From the NCBI RefSeq assembly GCF_013394385.1, contig NZ_AP022834.1:1612001-1676000 (forward strand): a stretch of 64,000 nt of DNA, read 5' to 3'. The stretch is from Kocuria sp. TGY1127_2. Its GTDB lineage: Bacteria > Actinomycetota > Actinomycetes > Actinomycetales > Micrococcaceae. Both the position numbers and the translations under genes were made by a program. The notes under the pieces are model-generated. The model was not told the origin of the DNA, did no database searches, and was given only the letters and a program-made list of their open reading frames with translations. Shown here piece after piece: positions 35,429 to 43,920 of the stretch. Numbering within the stretch: position 1 is the stretch's first letter; each line of letters opens with the position of its first letter.

Positions 35429-37869
35429 ACACGGTCACCCAACCCCCAGCCAGCTCGAACCCTGCCGGCGTCGGCACGCGAGTCTCCCATGAGAGCGCCG
35501 CGCTACACGTCACCGGTGAGGCCCTGTATACCCACGACCTCGCCACCCGGGACAAGAGCGCCCTTCACGCTTGGCCCGTCCAATCCCCTCACGCCCACGC
35601 GTTCGTCACCTCCCTGCGCACCGAACGTGCCCGCAAGGTCCCGGGTGTTGTTGAGGTCCTGACGGCCGAGGACGTGCCGGGACTCAATGACGCCGGCGTC
35701 AAACACGATGAGCCTCTTTTCCCCTCCGAGGTCATGTACTTCGGACATGCCGTGTGCTGGGTCATCGGCGAGACCACGGAGGCAGCCCGGCAGGGCGCGG
35801 AGGCCGTGGAGATCGACTACGAGCCTCTGTCCTCGATCGTGACCCTTCCTGAGGCGATCGATTCAGGCAGTTTCCAGGGCCCGCAGCACCTCTTGGAACG
35901 TGGTCAATCCGGTCCCGCGCTCGATAATTCTGCGCACCGGTTCCGCGGGACTTTCGAATTCGGCGGGCAGGAACATTTCTACCTGGAGACGCACGCATCC
36001 TATGCGCGCGTGGACGAGGGTGGTCAGGTCCTGGTCAATTCCTCGACCCAGCACCCGTCCGAGACCCAGGAAATCGTGGCCCACGTGCTGGGGCTGTCCA
36101 GCCACGACGTCACGGTCCAATCTTTGCGCATGGGCGGCGCATTCGGCGGCAAGGAAATGCAGCCACATGGTCTCGCAGCCATCGCCGCGATCGCGACTGT
36201 GCGCACGGGAAAGCCGGTCAGCCTGCGACTGACCAGGACACAGGACATCACCATGACCGGAAAACGTCATCCGTTCCACGCGGAGTGGGAGGCCGGTTTC
36301 GACGAGCAAGGCAGGTTCACGGCCCTCGAGGCCACCCTGACCGCCGATGGCGGCTGGGCGATGGATCTTTCGGAGCCCGTGCTCTCCCGGGCCATGTGCC
36401 ACATAGACAATGCCTACATGATCCCCAACGTGTCGGTCACCGGAAGAATCGCCCAGACGAATAAAACCTCCCAGACCGCATTCCGAGGATTCGGCGGCCC
36501 CCAGGGAATGCTGGTCCTGGAGAACATTCTCGGCCGCTGCGCTCCCTTGATCGGGCTCGATGCCGGCGAGCTTCGCCGCCGTAACTTCTATCAGCCCGGC
36601 GACACCACACCCTACGGCCAACCGGTTCGGCATGCCGAACGGATCGCGGAGATCTGGGGGACGCTGAACGAACGCGCGGACGTGGTGCGCCGGAAGGCCG
36701 AAATCGCGGAATTCAACGCCGCGCACACTGATACCAAAAAGTCCCTGGCCATGACACCGGTCAAGTTCGGAATTTCGTTCAACTTCGCTGCCTTCAACCA
36801 GGCCGGAGCCCTGGTACACGTCTACAAGGACGGTTCCGTGCTCATCAATCATGGCGGCACCGAGATGGGGCAGGGGCTGCACACCAAAATGCGGCAGGTC
36901 GCCGCAACGACCCTTGGGGTGGGTCTGGAGCGGGTGCGCTTGGCGCCGACTCGCACGGACAAGGTGCCCAATACCTCCGCGACGGCCGCGAGCTCCGGCG
37001 CAGATCTCAACGGCGGCGCGGTGAAGAACGCGTGTGAGCAGATTCGGGGGCGCCTGGCACAGGTCGCCGCAGGAAAGTTCGGCGCCAATCCACACGACGT
37101 TCGATTCGAGGATGACGGCGTCGCGGCGCTAGGCAAGGACCCTGTACGTTTCGAAGAGGTGGTCTCGGATGCCTACTTGCAAAGGGTTCAGCTCTTCGCC
37201 GCTGGTTACTACCGCACCGAGGGAATCCACTGGGACTCTGCGAATATGCACGGTTCCCCCTTCAAGTACTTCGCCTATGGTGCCGCTGCGACCGAGGTGG
37301 AGGTCGATGCTTTCACCGGGGCTTACCGTGTACTCAGGACCGATATCGTGCACGACGTCGGAGACTCGCTGTCCCCATTGGTGGACGTGGGCCAGATCGA
37401 AGGCGGATTCGTCCAAGGCACGGGGTGGTTGACCCTCGAGGAGCTTCGCTGGGACACCTCCGACGGCGAGAGGAGGGGGCGCCTCGCGACGCAGGCAGCG
37501 AGCACGTACAAGCTGCCGAGCTTCTCCGAACTTCCTGAAGAGTTCAACGTCCACCTCTACGAGCGGGCCACCGAATCGGGGGTCGTCTACGGCTCCAAGG
37601 CCGTCGGAGAGCCGCCGCTGATGCTTGCGATGAGCGTGCGGGAGGCCCTGCGAACCGCGGTCGAGGCATTCGGCCCCGAGGGGGTCGAAGTAGACCTGGG
37701 ATGTCCTTCCACACCAGAAGCGGTGTTCTGGGCAATCCAGGAAGCAAGGGGCAAGGTTGCCGGTGGTGAGGCTGTGCGAGCCGAAGAAGATCGAGAAGAC
37801 GTCGGCAGCGCACCGGGGCCGGGCCCTCACGCTGCCAAGTCTCCGGAACCTGAAACCGAGTCCGTCTGA
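35425..37869 (+). CDS. xdhB: Xanthine dehydrogenase large, molybdenum-binding subunit
   Basis: An 814-residue molybdopterin subunit. Key segments are GGQEHFYLET (substrate pocket), SLRMGGAFGGKEMQ, QTAFRGFGGPQGMLVLEN, INHGGTEMGQGLHTK and VYGSKAVGEPPLMLAMS, whose Glu is the catalytic base of the family. It oxidises hypoxanthine to xanthine to urate. The last 50 residues are acidic and low in complexity (EEDREDVGSAPGPGPHAA), an unusual tail. Translation is coupled to xdhA by ATGA and to xdhC by a shared TGATG (37867-37871), so the three form a tight operon. Confidence 0.96.
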   Translation: MNTVTQPPASSNPAGVGTRVSHESAALHVTGEALYTHDLATRDKSALHAWPVQSPHAHAFVTSLRTERARKVPGVVEVLTAEDVPGLNDAGVKHDEPLFPSEVMYFGHAVCWVIGETTEAARQGAEAVEIDYEPLSSIVTLPEAIDSGSFQGPQHLLERGQSGPALDNSAHRFRGTFEFGGQEHFYLETHASYARVDEGGQVLVNSSTQHPSETQEIVAHVLGLSSHDVTVQSLRMGGAFGGKEMQPHGLAAIAAIATVRTGKPVSLRLTRTQDITMTGKRHPFHAEWEAGFDEQGRFTALEATLTADGGWAMDLSEPVLSRAMCHIDNAYMIPNVSVTGRIAQTNKTSQTAFRGFGGPQGMLVLENILGRCAPLIGLDAGELRRRNFYQPGDTTPYGQPVRHAERIAEIWGTLNERADVVRRKAEIAEFNAAHTDTKKSLAMTPVKFGISFNFAAFNQAGALVHVYKDGSVLINHGGTEMGQGLHTKMRQVAATTLGVGLERVRLAPTRTDKVPNTSATAASSGADLNGGAVKNACEQIRGRLAQVAAGKFGANPHDVRFEDDGVAALGKDPVRFEEVVSDAYLQRVQLFAAGYYRTEGIHWDSANMHGSPFKYFAYGAAATEVEVDAFTGAYRVLRTDIVHDVGDSLSPLVDVGQIEGGFVQGTGWLTLEELRWDTSDGERRGRLATQAASTYKLPSFSELPEEFNVHLYERATESGVVYGSKAVGEPPLMLAMSVREALRTAVEAFGPEGVEVDLGCPSTPEAVFWAIQEARGKVAGGEAVRAEEDREDVGSAPGPGPHAAKSPEPETESV

Positions 37870-38666
37870 TGGAATGGTTGGCTGGTCTCCAAGAGCTGCA
37901 CGAGGAAGGGGCCGCGGGGGTTCTGGTGACTTTGACATCGGTGCGAGGTCACGCCCCTCGCGCGGCCGGGGCAAAGATGGTCGTGGCCCGTGGCCGTGCG
38001 TGGGACACCGTCGGCGGCGGGAATCTCGAGGCCACCCTGACGGAGCAGGCGCGCGAAATGCTGAGCGCTGGCGAATCCGATCCCCGTTCCGAGGAGATCT
38101 CCCTCAACGAACACGCCACGACCCGGTACGGTCAGCAGTGCTGCGGCGGGAAGGTCACGGCCCTTCTCGAGCCGATTGCCGCACCGCCCGTCGTTGCAAT
38201 CTTCGGAGCCGGGCACGTGGGTCTCGAGGTGGCCCGGGCCTTGTCCCGCCTCCCCGTGACCTTGAACCTGACGGACAGCCGCCAGGCCGCAGTCGATGCG
38301 GCCGAAGCTCTCAAGCCCCTCGACGGTTCCGCAACACTTCGCGTGAACCATGCTCCGGCTCCGGAAGCAGTTTTGAAGGAGCTGCCCGCGGGTAGCCACA
38401 TTCTGATCATGTCCCACGACCACTCCGAGGACCTCATTCTGTGCGATACGGCTTTGGGACGCGATGACCTTGCTTCGGTGGGGTTGATCGGTTCCTCAGC
38501 CAAGTGGGCACGCTTTCGGAAGCGATTGCTGGATCTGGGGCACAGCGAGGCAGCCCTTGACGGGATCACGTGCCCCATCGGTATCCCCGGAATCGACGGA
38601 AAATCGCCCGCAGTCATTGCAATCAGCGTGGTGGCGGCCCTAGCCCAGGTGATCGACTGGCCCTGA
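37869..38666 (+). CDS. xdhC: Xanthine dehydrogenase accessory protein XdhC (Moco sulfuration/insertion)
   Basis: A 265-residue XdhC-type protein that binds molybdenum cofactor, protects it during sulfuration and inserts it into XdhB. The N-terminal XdhC/CoxI domain shows TSVRGHAPRAAGAKMVV and DTVGGGNLEATL. A QQCCGGKV motif (two adjacent Cys) follows, and the C-terminal Rossmann domain has VAIFGAGHVGLEVARALS and VGLIGSSAKWARFRKRL. It is the last gene of the xdh operon. Immediately downstream and convergent is the bacteriocin cassette. Confidence 0.94.
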   Translation: MEWLAGLQELHEEGAAGVLVTLTSVRGHAPRAAGAKMVVARGRAWDTVGGGNLEATLTEQAREMLSAGESDPRSEEISLNEHATTRYGQQCCGGKVTALLEPIAAPPVVAIFGAGHVGLEVARALSRLPVTLNLTDSRQAAVDAAEALKPLDGSATLRVNHAPAPEAVLKELPAGSHILIMSHDHSEDLILCDTALGRDDLASVGLIGSSAKWARFRKRLLDLGHSEAALDGITCPIGIPGIDGKSPAVIAISVVAALAQVIDWP

Positions 38667-38739
38667 GTGCCGCGGGTTGAGCGTCCCGTGGGCCCGGTAC
38701 GGTCTTGCTGGTGTTTGGGGCGCCACGCGCCGTCTGCGT

Positions 38740-39396
38740 TCAGGGACGAAAGTGCGCGACGTCGATGGTCCGGTCGCACAGATCCATGACGTCCTGGTTG
38801 TGCGTTGCGATGACCGCGGCCCCGCCGCGAGCGACCATCTCCCGGACCTTGGTCAGGACCAGCGCACCGTTCTCGGCGTCGAGGGCGCCGGTGGGTTCGT
38901 CGGCCAGGACCATGCTCGGGCGTTTGAGCATCACACCGGCCAGCGCGACCCGCTGCTGTTCACCGCCGGACAGGTGGTAGACCTTGCTGTTCTCGCGGCC
39001 CTCGATTCCGACGTCGGCCAGCGCCCGCGATATCTCCTCTCGGTCGGGCCGGTCACTGCGTGGGAGCAGACGCAACGGCTCCTGAAGGTTCTTGAGTACC
39101 GTGTCCGACTCGACCAGCGCGTAGTTCTGGAAGAGATAGCCGAGATGTCGGCGTCGGAATTCCCTTTGTTTCCGTGGCGCGCGGCGTGAGAAATCCTGGC
39201 CCATCATGGTGAGCCGCCCCGAGGTCAGTTCGCTGAGGCCCCCAGACAGTTCAGCAGGGTCGTCTTGCCGTATCCGGACGGGCCGACGAGCGCGACCATT
39301 TCGCCGGGTTCGATCGTGAGATTGCCGCCGCGCCAAATAGTCGACGAACCAATGACTTTCTCCCCCCTCGCTGACGACGACGATCGGTTCAGGCAT
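38740..39396 (-). pseudogene. ABC transporter ATP-binding protein of a lactococcin 972 bacteriocin cassette, with two compensating frameshifts
   Basis: The literal 218-codon frame has a good start (MPEPIVVV) and good motifs from [13 protein letters not shown] onward: Q-loop YLFQNYALVES, signature LSGGEQQRVA, Walker B MVLADEPTGALD and H-loop ATHN. Between them, codons about 12-52 are nonsense in this frame. The true sequence, with Walker [14 protein letters not shown], is in the next frame. One G too many in the G6 run (39362-39367) and one too few in the G5 run (39239-39243) account for both switches. A normal protein would be a MacB-like ATPase paired with the membrane protein upstream. As read, Walker A is lost and the protein should be inactive. 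Confidence 0.8.
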
Positions 39397-41212
39397 CTCG
39401 GGACCTCCTGGAGATGTGGTGACGATAGGTGCGGTTCAGGGACGTGAGCATGAGCGAAGCATTGAGCAGGACCAGGAGTGCTCCGAAGATCGAACATTCC
39501 CGTGTAGTACTGACGGTTTTCGTGGAATGACACTCCGGTGAGTATGTCGAGTTCGGAGGCCACCGCTGCTTTGTGGAGAATCCACCAGCCGAAGGCCACG
39601 CCAACCACCGCTTCGAGCCAGAGGACATGACGCAAACCTCGGGCTCACGATTCTCCGAATAAGTGGCCGCGGAAGAGCCGCTGATCCCGTTCCGAGACAT
39701 GGATTGTGGAGAATTCGACGGTCGCGAAGAAGAGTAGAACCACCAGAAGGCAGATCGAGTACACGGAACTGAAGGAGTCGACTCGGTCGAGCCCCTGGGA
39801 CCACCCGTAGTCGAAGATTGGTTCCTTCGACTCGTAGTGGGAGACCCGGACATCGCGTTCTTCGTGCCTGTCGACTCCGTACGGGAGGTGATCCACTACG
39901 TTCTCGATAGTTGTCTCGGCCTCGTCCGGGACGGTGAGCCTCATCGAGCGCGGGTCCTGACGAACGTCTTTTTCCGCATCCGGGAAACGCTGAGCATTGT
40001 GATGAATGTACTGATCGTTGACGAACAGTACCGAGCCTTCAGGTCGCCACGGTTCGTTCGTTGAGGTGGAAATGAGGTTGTCCCGGTGTGCGACGATGAT
40101 GTTGTTCTGTTTGATCTCTTCGGCGAACCATTGCGTCAGCCGTTTTTCCTCGTCCTCACTACGATCGGCACCAGCAATATTGACGAAGTAGGCGTGAGGG
40201 TTGGATTCCCAGGAGGACCGCGATTCCGCGTGGGATCGAAGAATCAGCGCTGTTCCGATGGCCCCGAAGGCCGTCACAAGAATCATGATGAGCGCGAAGC
40301 CCCTGGCCAAACCCATGGATGCGTAAACAAATCGTGCTGGCTGTTTTCGCTTGAGAGCATCTGAAATGGGGACACGGGTGCAAAAGAATATGGTGGCGGC
40401 GTGAACGGCCAAGCACACAACGACGGGTAGGCCAAGAATTGCCGCACCGAGCAGGAAAAACAGAGACGCGAAAGCAAGGTCGCTGTAGATTTTGAGAAAT
40501 GCCGCAGAGAGGGTGGCGGTGAGGATGGCGGACCCCAGCAAGGGAACAGCAATATCGGCAATATCGTGCTTGAAAACTTCCCAGGGGCTGGCTCCATAGA
40601 GGCGTTTTCTGGCGTACCGACGGCCGCCCAGTAGGATCGAGGAACACAGACTGAAGAGAATGATTCCGATGCTCGATATAAATGCAGCGACCAAGGGGGT
40701 GCGCCCCATGGAGCGCATGACATTGTCCGCAGAAAACATTCCGTATTGCATCCCCGAATACCCGCTCTGAGCGCCGACCTTGGAGACCAGCCTTTCAGCC
40801 CGGTCACGGTCCCCGTAGATCACATACCATCCGAGCGGGTCCGCCTCAGGACTTTCCCGTACGGCAACTCTCACACCCTGGCTTAGATTGAACGCCGGAT
40901 GCCCGGAATCAGGCCAGTGCGCCGACGGCAGCTCGGGATTTCCAATCACCATCTCCAAATGTTGACCGGTTTCGGGACGCTCTGAATCGGCCCCAATCTT
41001 GGCTATATTGACCCCCGCTGTTTTGCCGTTGTCGTCAACGAATCGTGGAATTTCTGGGGGTCTGAATTCTCTTCAGAATTCTTGAACCACGCGATATCGC
41101 CAAATCCCAGGGTCGTTTCGGCATCAATGGAGAACAAAGCTCCGAAGACGAAAACGAAAGCCACCACGGGGAGATTTAAGTAAGCTAGGGAAAGTCTCAC
41201 ATTGTTTTTCAT
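39389..41212 (-). pseudogene. Bacteriocin-associated integral membrane protein (DUF1430-like), broken by two frameshifts and a stop
   Basis: The reading starts at ATG 41212 with a membrane segment (LSLAYLNLPVVAFVFVFGAL). It shifts frame at the C5 run 41056-41060, where one more C restores DPPEIPRFVDDNGKTAG, and runs through about six more helices (VAAFISSIGIILFSLCSSIL; GLARGFALIMILVTAFGAIG). It meets an in-frame TGA at 39645-39647 and continues as [13 protein letters not shown]. It then shifts again near 39485-39497 (GMFD to [14 protein letters not shown]) and ends at 39389, overlapping the ATPase start by 8 bp. The repaired length is about 608 residues. Such proteins accompany lactococcin 972-type bacteriocins and with the ATPase give export and/or immunity. 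A nonsense codon outside any homopolymer argues for true decay. Confidence 0.8.
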
Positions 41213-41264
41213 GGTTCGGGGGCGCCCCGGTCCGCTCAGATCGGGACGCTCTACCTCGAAATTC

Positions 41265-41546
41265 TTAGCAGTAGTTCCAATATGCCTTGTCAATGGCATA
41301 CCATCTTGACGGCGCAGAGACCTTAGCCCAATGTCCAGCAGGTGTATTGCCTGACTTCGCCACAAAGGTCCCCTTCGCCGTGCTACCGTGACATCGCCAG
41401 TGATACAGGTAATCTGAGAACACCCCTCCACCGCTTACTCCGTGATCCCAATAGCCTCCGCGGACATGATCGGTGGCCTGGGCGGCAGCCACTGCACCGA
41501 AGGCGAGCACGGTGTCCGTTGCGACAGAAATAATCTTCCTCTTCAT
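41265..41546 (-). CDS. Lactococcin 972 family bacteriocin precursor
   Basis: A 93-residue precursor. A Sec signal peptide (KRK, hydrophobic core with an odd Asp at 11, cleavage likely after AAAQA24) precedes a 69-residue mature peptide. This has the family layout: GGYWDHG near the start, GGGVFSDYLYHW, a middle with HGSTAKGTFVAKSG, GHWAKVSAPS and an aromatic C-terminus AYWNYC. Lactococcin 972 binds lipid II and blocks septum formation. Unlike lactococcin 972, this peptide has two cysteines (52 and 93, the last residue), which could form a disulfide. AAGGGG precedes ATG 41546. It is 52 bp upstream of the broken membrane gene on the same strand, and is itself intact. Confidence 0.85.
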   Translation of the reverse strand: MKRKIISVATDTVLAFGAVAAAQATDHVRGGYWDHGVSGGGVFSDYLYHWRCHGSTAKGTFVAKSGNTPAGHWAKVSAPSRWYAIDKAYWNYC

Positions 41547-41834
41547 GATGTCCCCTTGAAGACAAAAGATTAGAATACAAATGGCTTAACTCACGTCCGT
41601 GCGAACGCATCAACGGTAGTAAGCGCACACTCATGAAACGTCGAGTTAAATTTTCAAAGAGCTTTAATGTGCCTTACTATATTTCACTCACCCTGAATCA
41701 TTATTTCGACTTTGATTAGTACAAATATGCCTGCCCGGCTTTGAGCAAGCGCCCAATCGCCCGCAGGGGTTAGCCGCCAAGCCACAACTAACCACGGATA
41801 CGCCCCCGCAACCCCATCACTCTCCCCGAATCCA

Positions 41835-41845
41835 CCCCCCCCCCC
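41835..41845. repeat. Poly-C tract (11 C)
   Basis: The longest homopolymer in the window, between the bacteriocin and uraD. It lies outside any supported gene, about 290 bp upstream of the bacteriocin start and 206 bp upstream of uraD. Such tracts vary in length by slippage, but no coding or promoter spacing effect is evident. Confidence 0.9.
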
Positions 41846-41972
41846 GACCAACCCCCGAAGCGGCGATTTTGAACAGATTCCGCATCCAGACGCCACACCA
41901 AACTGCCACTTCGACCATTCGCCACCGCCACCGTCCGCATCGACGCGGCATAAAACCCCACCGCACACCCCC

Positions 41973-42001
41973 TTGACTTCACGCCCGTGATCCAGTTCAC
42001 T
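41973..42001 (+). promoter_or_regulatory. Candidate promoter of the uraD-uraH-uricase operon
   Basis: TTGACT (41973-41978), a 17-base spacer and TTCACT (41996-42001). The -35 is good and the -10 is weak, as expected for an activated promoter. The GAAAC/GTTTC operator lies immediately downstream. Confidence 0.35.
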
Positions 42002-42012
42002 GTTCAGAAATG

Positions 42013-42037
42013 GAAACTAAGTTTCACTATGCGAAAC
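42013..42037. promoter_or_regulatory. Overlapping GAAAC/GTTTC palindromes, candidate IclR operator
   Basis: GAAACTAAGTTTC (42013-42025) is a perfect palindrome. Its right half GTTTC (42021-42025) also pairs with GAAAC (42033-42037) over seven bases. The array ends 13 bp before the uraD start, over the likely leader, so a bound protein would repress. The IclR regulator at 45603 is the obvious candidate. Related TGGAA/TTCCA sites lie at 46555 and 33781. Confidence 0.5.
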
Positions 42038-42050
42038 GTAGGAGGCGACC

Positions 42051-42545
42051 ATGAGACTCGCGGAGTTCAATGAGATCGACCCCGTCACCGCGCGAGCGAC
42101 CATCGCTCCAGCCCTCGACATCCCCCGGTGGGTCGAGGAGGTCGCGGCGGGCCGCCCGTATGGCTCGGTGACCGAGGCCATCGACGTCGCCCGCGACGCC
42201 GCCCACCCGTTCACCGACGCCGAGATCGATCGCGCCCTCTCCCATCACCCGCAAATCGGTGAGCGGGACGAAACGGAATCTGAGGAGGCCAAGCACTCCC
42301 GGTCGGAACAGGCCGGGCTCGGTGAAGCATCGGCGTCGACCATTGAGGCCCTCGCCGCCGGCAACCGGGTCTACGAAGATCGTTTCGGCCACGTGTTCCT
42401 GATTCGCGCCGCAGGTCGCTCGCACGAAGAAATCCTCTCTGAACTCCATCGGCGCCTGAACAACTCCCCCAAAGCTGAGCGCACGGAAGTCGCCGAGCAA
42501 CTGCGTGATATCGCCGCCCTGCGCATCGAAGGAATACTGTCATGA
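42051..42545 (+). CDS. uraD: 2-oxo-4-hydroxy-4-carboxy-5-ureidoimidazoline (OHCU) decarboxylase
   Basis: A 164-residue OHCU decarboxylase, the third step from urate: it yields (S)-allantoin. The catalytic His lies in SHHPQIGER (H66). ARDAAHPFTDAEID and LAAGNRVYEDRFGHVFLIRA are family segments, followed by ERTEVAEQLRDIAALRIEGI. AGGAGGCGACC precedes ATG 42051. The stop overlaps uraH (ATGA, 42542-42545). It opens the urate operon downstream of the candidate GAAAC/GTTTC operator. Confidence 0.95.
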   Translation: MRLAEFNEIDPVTARATIAPALDIPRWVEEVAAGRPYGSVTEAIDVARDAAHPFTDAEIDRALSHHPQIGERDETESEEAKHSRSEQAGLGEASASTIEALAAGNRVYEDRFGHVFLIRAAGRSHEEILSELHRRLNNSPKAERTEVAEQLRDIAALRIEGILS

Positions 42546-42868
42546 GCTTCATTTCCGCCCACGTCCTCGACTCCGTCCACGGCTGCCCGGCCGCCGGTAT
42601 CGCTGTGACGCTCCTCGAGGGCTCCGGCGAGAAGATCGCCACAGCAACCACGAACGAGGACGGCCGAGTCAACGACCTCGGCCCAGAGACCCTGGAGTCC
42701 GGCCATTACCGGATCATTTTCGCGACCGAACCATACTTCTCCGGGCTGGGCCTGGAGACGTTCTACCCGTTCGTCGCGGTGGATTTCACGGTACAGAAGC
42801 AACAGGGGCACTACCACGTGCCTCTCTTGCTCAGTCCGTACGCGTATTCCACATACCGCGGCAGTTGA
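42542..42868 (+). CDS. uraH: 5-hydroxyisourate hydrolase (transthyretin-like)
   Basis: A 108-residue HIU hydrolase that opens 5-hydroxyisourate to OHCU. The active-site residues of the family are present: H7 in SAHVLD, R42 in DGRVND, H92 in GHYHVPLLLSPY, and the C-terminal YRGS tetrapeptide that separates these enzymes from animal transthyretin. Translation is coupled to uraD, and uricase follows 73 bp on. Normal length; cytoplasmic tetramer in the family. Confidence 0.96.
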   Translation: MSFISAHVLDSVHGCPAAGIAVTLLEGSGEKIATATTNEDGRVNDLGPETLESGHYRIIFATEPYFSGLGLETFYPFVAVDFTVQKQQGHYHVPLLLSPYAYSTYRGS

Positions 42869-42941
42869 ACCAGGAGCCGACCCCTTGTCGACGATTGCCG
42901 ATCCACCACACCCAACGAAAATGCAGCAGGAGCTGAACATC

Positions 42942-43826
42942 ATGACCAACGTTGTCCTCGGAAAGAACCAGTACGGCAAGGCCGAGAACCACGTGGTGCG
43001 GGTCAACCGCGCCACGGACCGTCACACGCTGCGCGATCTCGTGGTCACCTCCCAATTGAGGGGCGACTTCGAAGCGGTGCACACCGAAGGCGATAATGCC
43101 CATTGCGTGGCAACCGATACTCAGAAAAACACAGTATTCGCGCTAGCCCAGAAGCACGACATCAAGAGTCCGGAGGAGTTCCTGAGCACGCTCTCGGACC
43201 ACTTCACTTCCGGATTCGACTGGGTTTCCGGTGGTCGTTGGGCGGCCGAAGAGCACCTCTGGAATCGGATCAATGATCACGACCACTGCTTCGTTCAGAA
43301 CAAGGACGAGGTCCGCACCGCGGTCGTCGTCACCGACGGAGAGAAGAAGACCGTGATCTCGGGGTTCAAAGACCTCACCGTGCTCAAGTCGACCGAGTCG
43401 GGCTTCGTCGGGTACCCCAAGGACGAATTCACCACGCTCAAGGAGACCGACGACCGCGTTCTGTCCACGGATATCGCAACCCGCTGGCGCTACAACACCA
43501 CGGAAGTGGACTTCGATGCCACCTACGAGGATGTCAAGAACATCATCCTCGACAAGTTCACCGATCACTATTCTCGCGCCCTGCAAGAGACCTTGTACCT
43601 CATGGGCAAGGCCGTGATAGAAGCACACCCGGAGATCGACGAGATCAAGTTCTCCTGCCCCAACAAGCATCATTTCGTCTACGACCTGAGCTTCTGCGGT
43701 GAAGAGAACAGCAACGAGACCCACTACGCCGCCGATCGCCCCTACGGGCTGATTGAGGCGACCGTGCAGCGCCAAGGCGCTCCCGAAGACGAGAATGCCT
43801 GGTTCGGCATCGCCGGCTTCTGCTGA
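42942..43826 (+). CDS. uox: Urate oxidase (uricase)
   Basis: A 294-residue cofactor-free uricase oxidising urate to 5-hydroxyisourate. Segments match the Arthrobacter-type enzyme: LGKNQYGKAENHVV (catalytic Lys), TSQLRGDFEAVHTEGDNAHC, VATDTQKNTVFALA (catalytic Thr), FDWVSGGRWAAEEHLWNRIN, PNKHHFVYDLSF, YAADRPYGLIEATVQR and the C-terminal IAGFC. ATG 42942 is chosen because AGGAG lies nine bases upstream and the product starts as in homologues; the frame is open to TTG 42885. It is followed by a GC hairpin and then the second xanthine permease. Confidence 0.96.
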   Translation: MTNVVLGKNQYGKAENHVVRVNRATDRHTLRDLVVTSQLRGDFEAVHTEGDNAHCVATDTQKNTVFALAQKHDIKSPEEFLSTLSDHFTSGFDWVSGGRWAAEEHLWNRINDHDHCFVQNKDEVRTAVVVTDGEKKTVISGFKDLTVLKSTESGFVGYPKDEFTTLKETDDRVLSTDIATRWRYNTTEVDFDATYEDVKNIILDKFTDHYSRALQETLYLMGKAVIEAHPEIDEIKFSCPNKHHFVYDLSFCGEENSNETHYAADRPYGLIEATVQRQGAPEDENAWFGIAGFC

Positions 43827-43844
43827 CCCCCGGACCCCAAGCAA

Positions 43845-43883
43845 AGTCCCCGCCCCTCTCCCCCGAACGACGGGGCGGGGACT
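43845..43883 (+). terminator. GC hairpin between uricase and the NCS2 permease
   Basis: AGTCCCCGCCCC (43845-43856) pairs perfectly with GGGGCGGGGACT (43872-43883). No T tract follows. It may be a partial terminator or an mRNA-stabilising structure separating the urate enzymes from the permease gene 37 bp downstream. Confidence 0.5.
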
Positions 43884-43920
43884 CATCGCTCAAGGACCGA
43901 CACTCAGGAAGGCTAACCCC

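Larger units (their letters stand above)
41547..42050. other. 504-bp region between the bacteriocin and uraD, AT-rich then C-rich, with regulatory sites at its right end
   Basis: The left third is AT-rich relative to the surroundings and presumably holds the bacteriocin promoter on the minus strand; no clear -35/-10 pair was picked. The centre is C-rich and includes a run of 11 C (41835-41845). A minus-strand frame across 41684-41968 is Gly-rich and looks accidental. The right end holds the uraD promoter and operator elements described separately. Confidence 0.5.

Noticed and set aside
41684-41968. Gly-rich minus-strand frame between the bacteriocin and uraD
   Set aside because: Its Gly run is only the translated poly-C tract, there is no binding site, and no family is recognisable.
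43143-43886. 247-codon frame antisense to uricase
   Set aside because: Shadow of the uricase gene; Val/Gly/Glu-rich composition and no motif.
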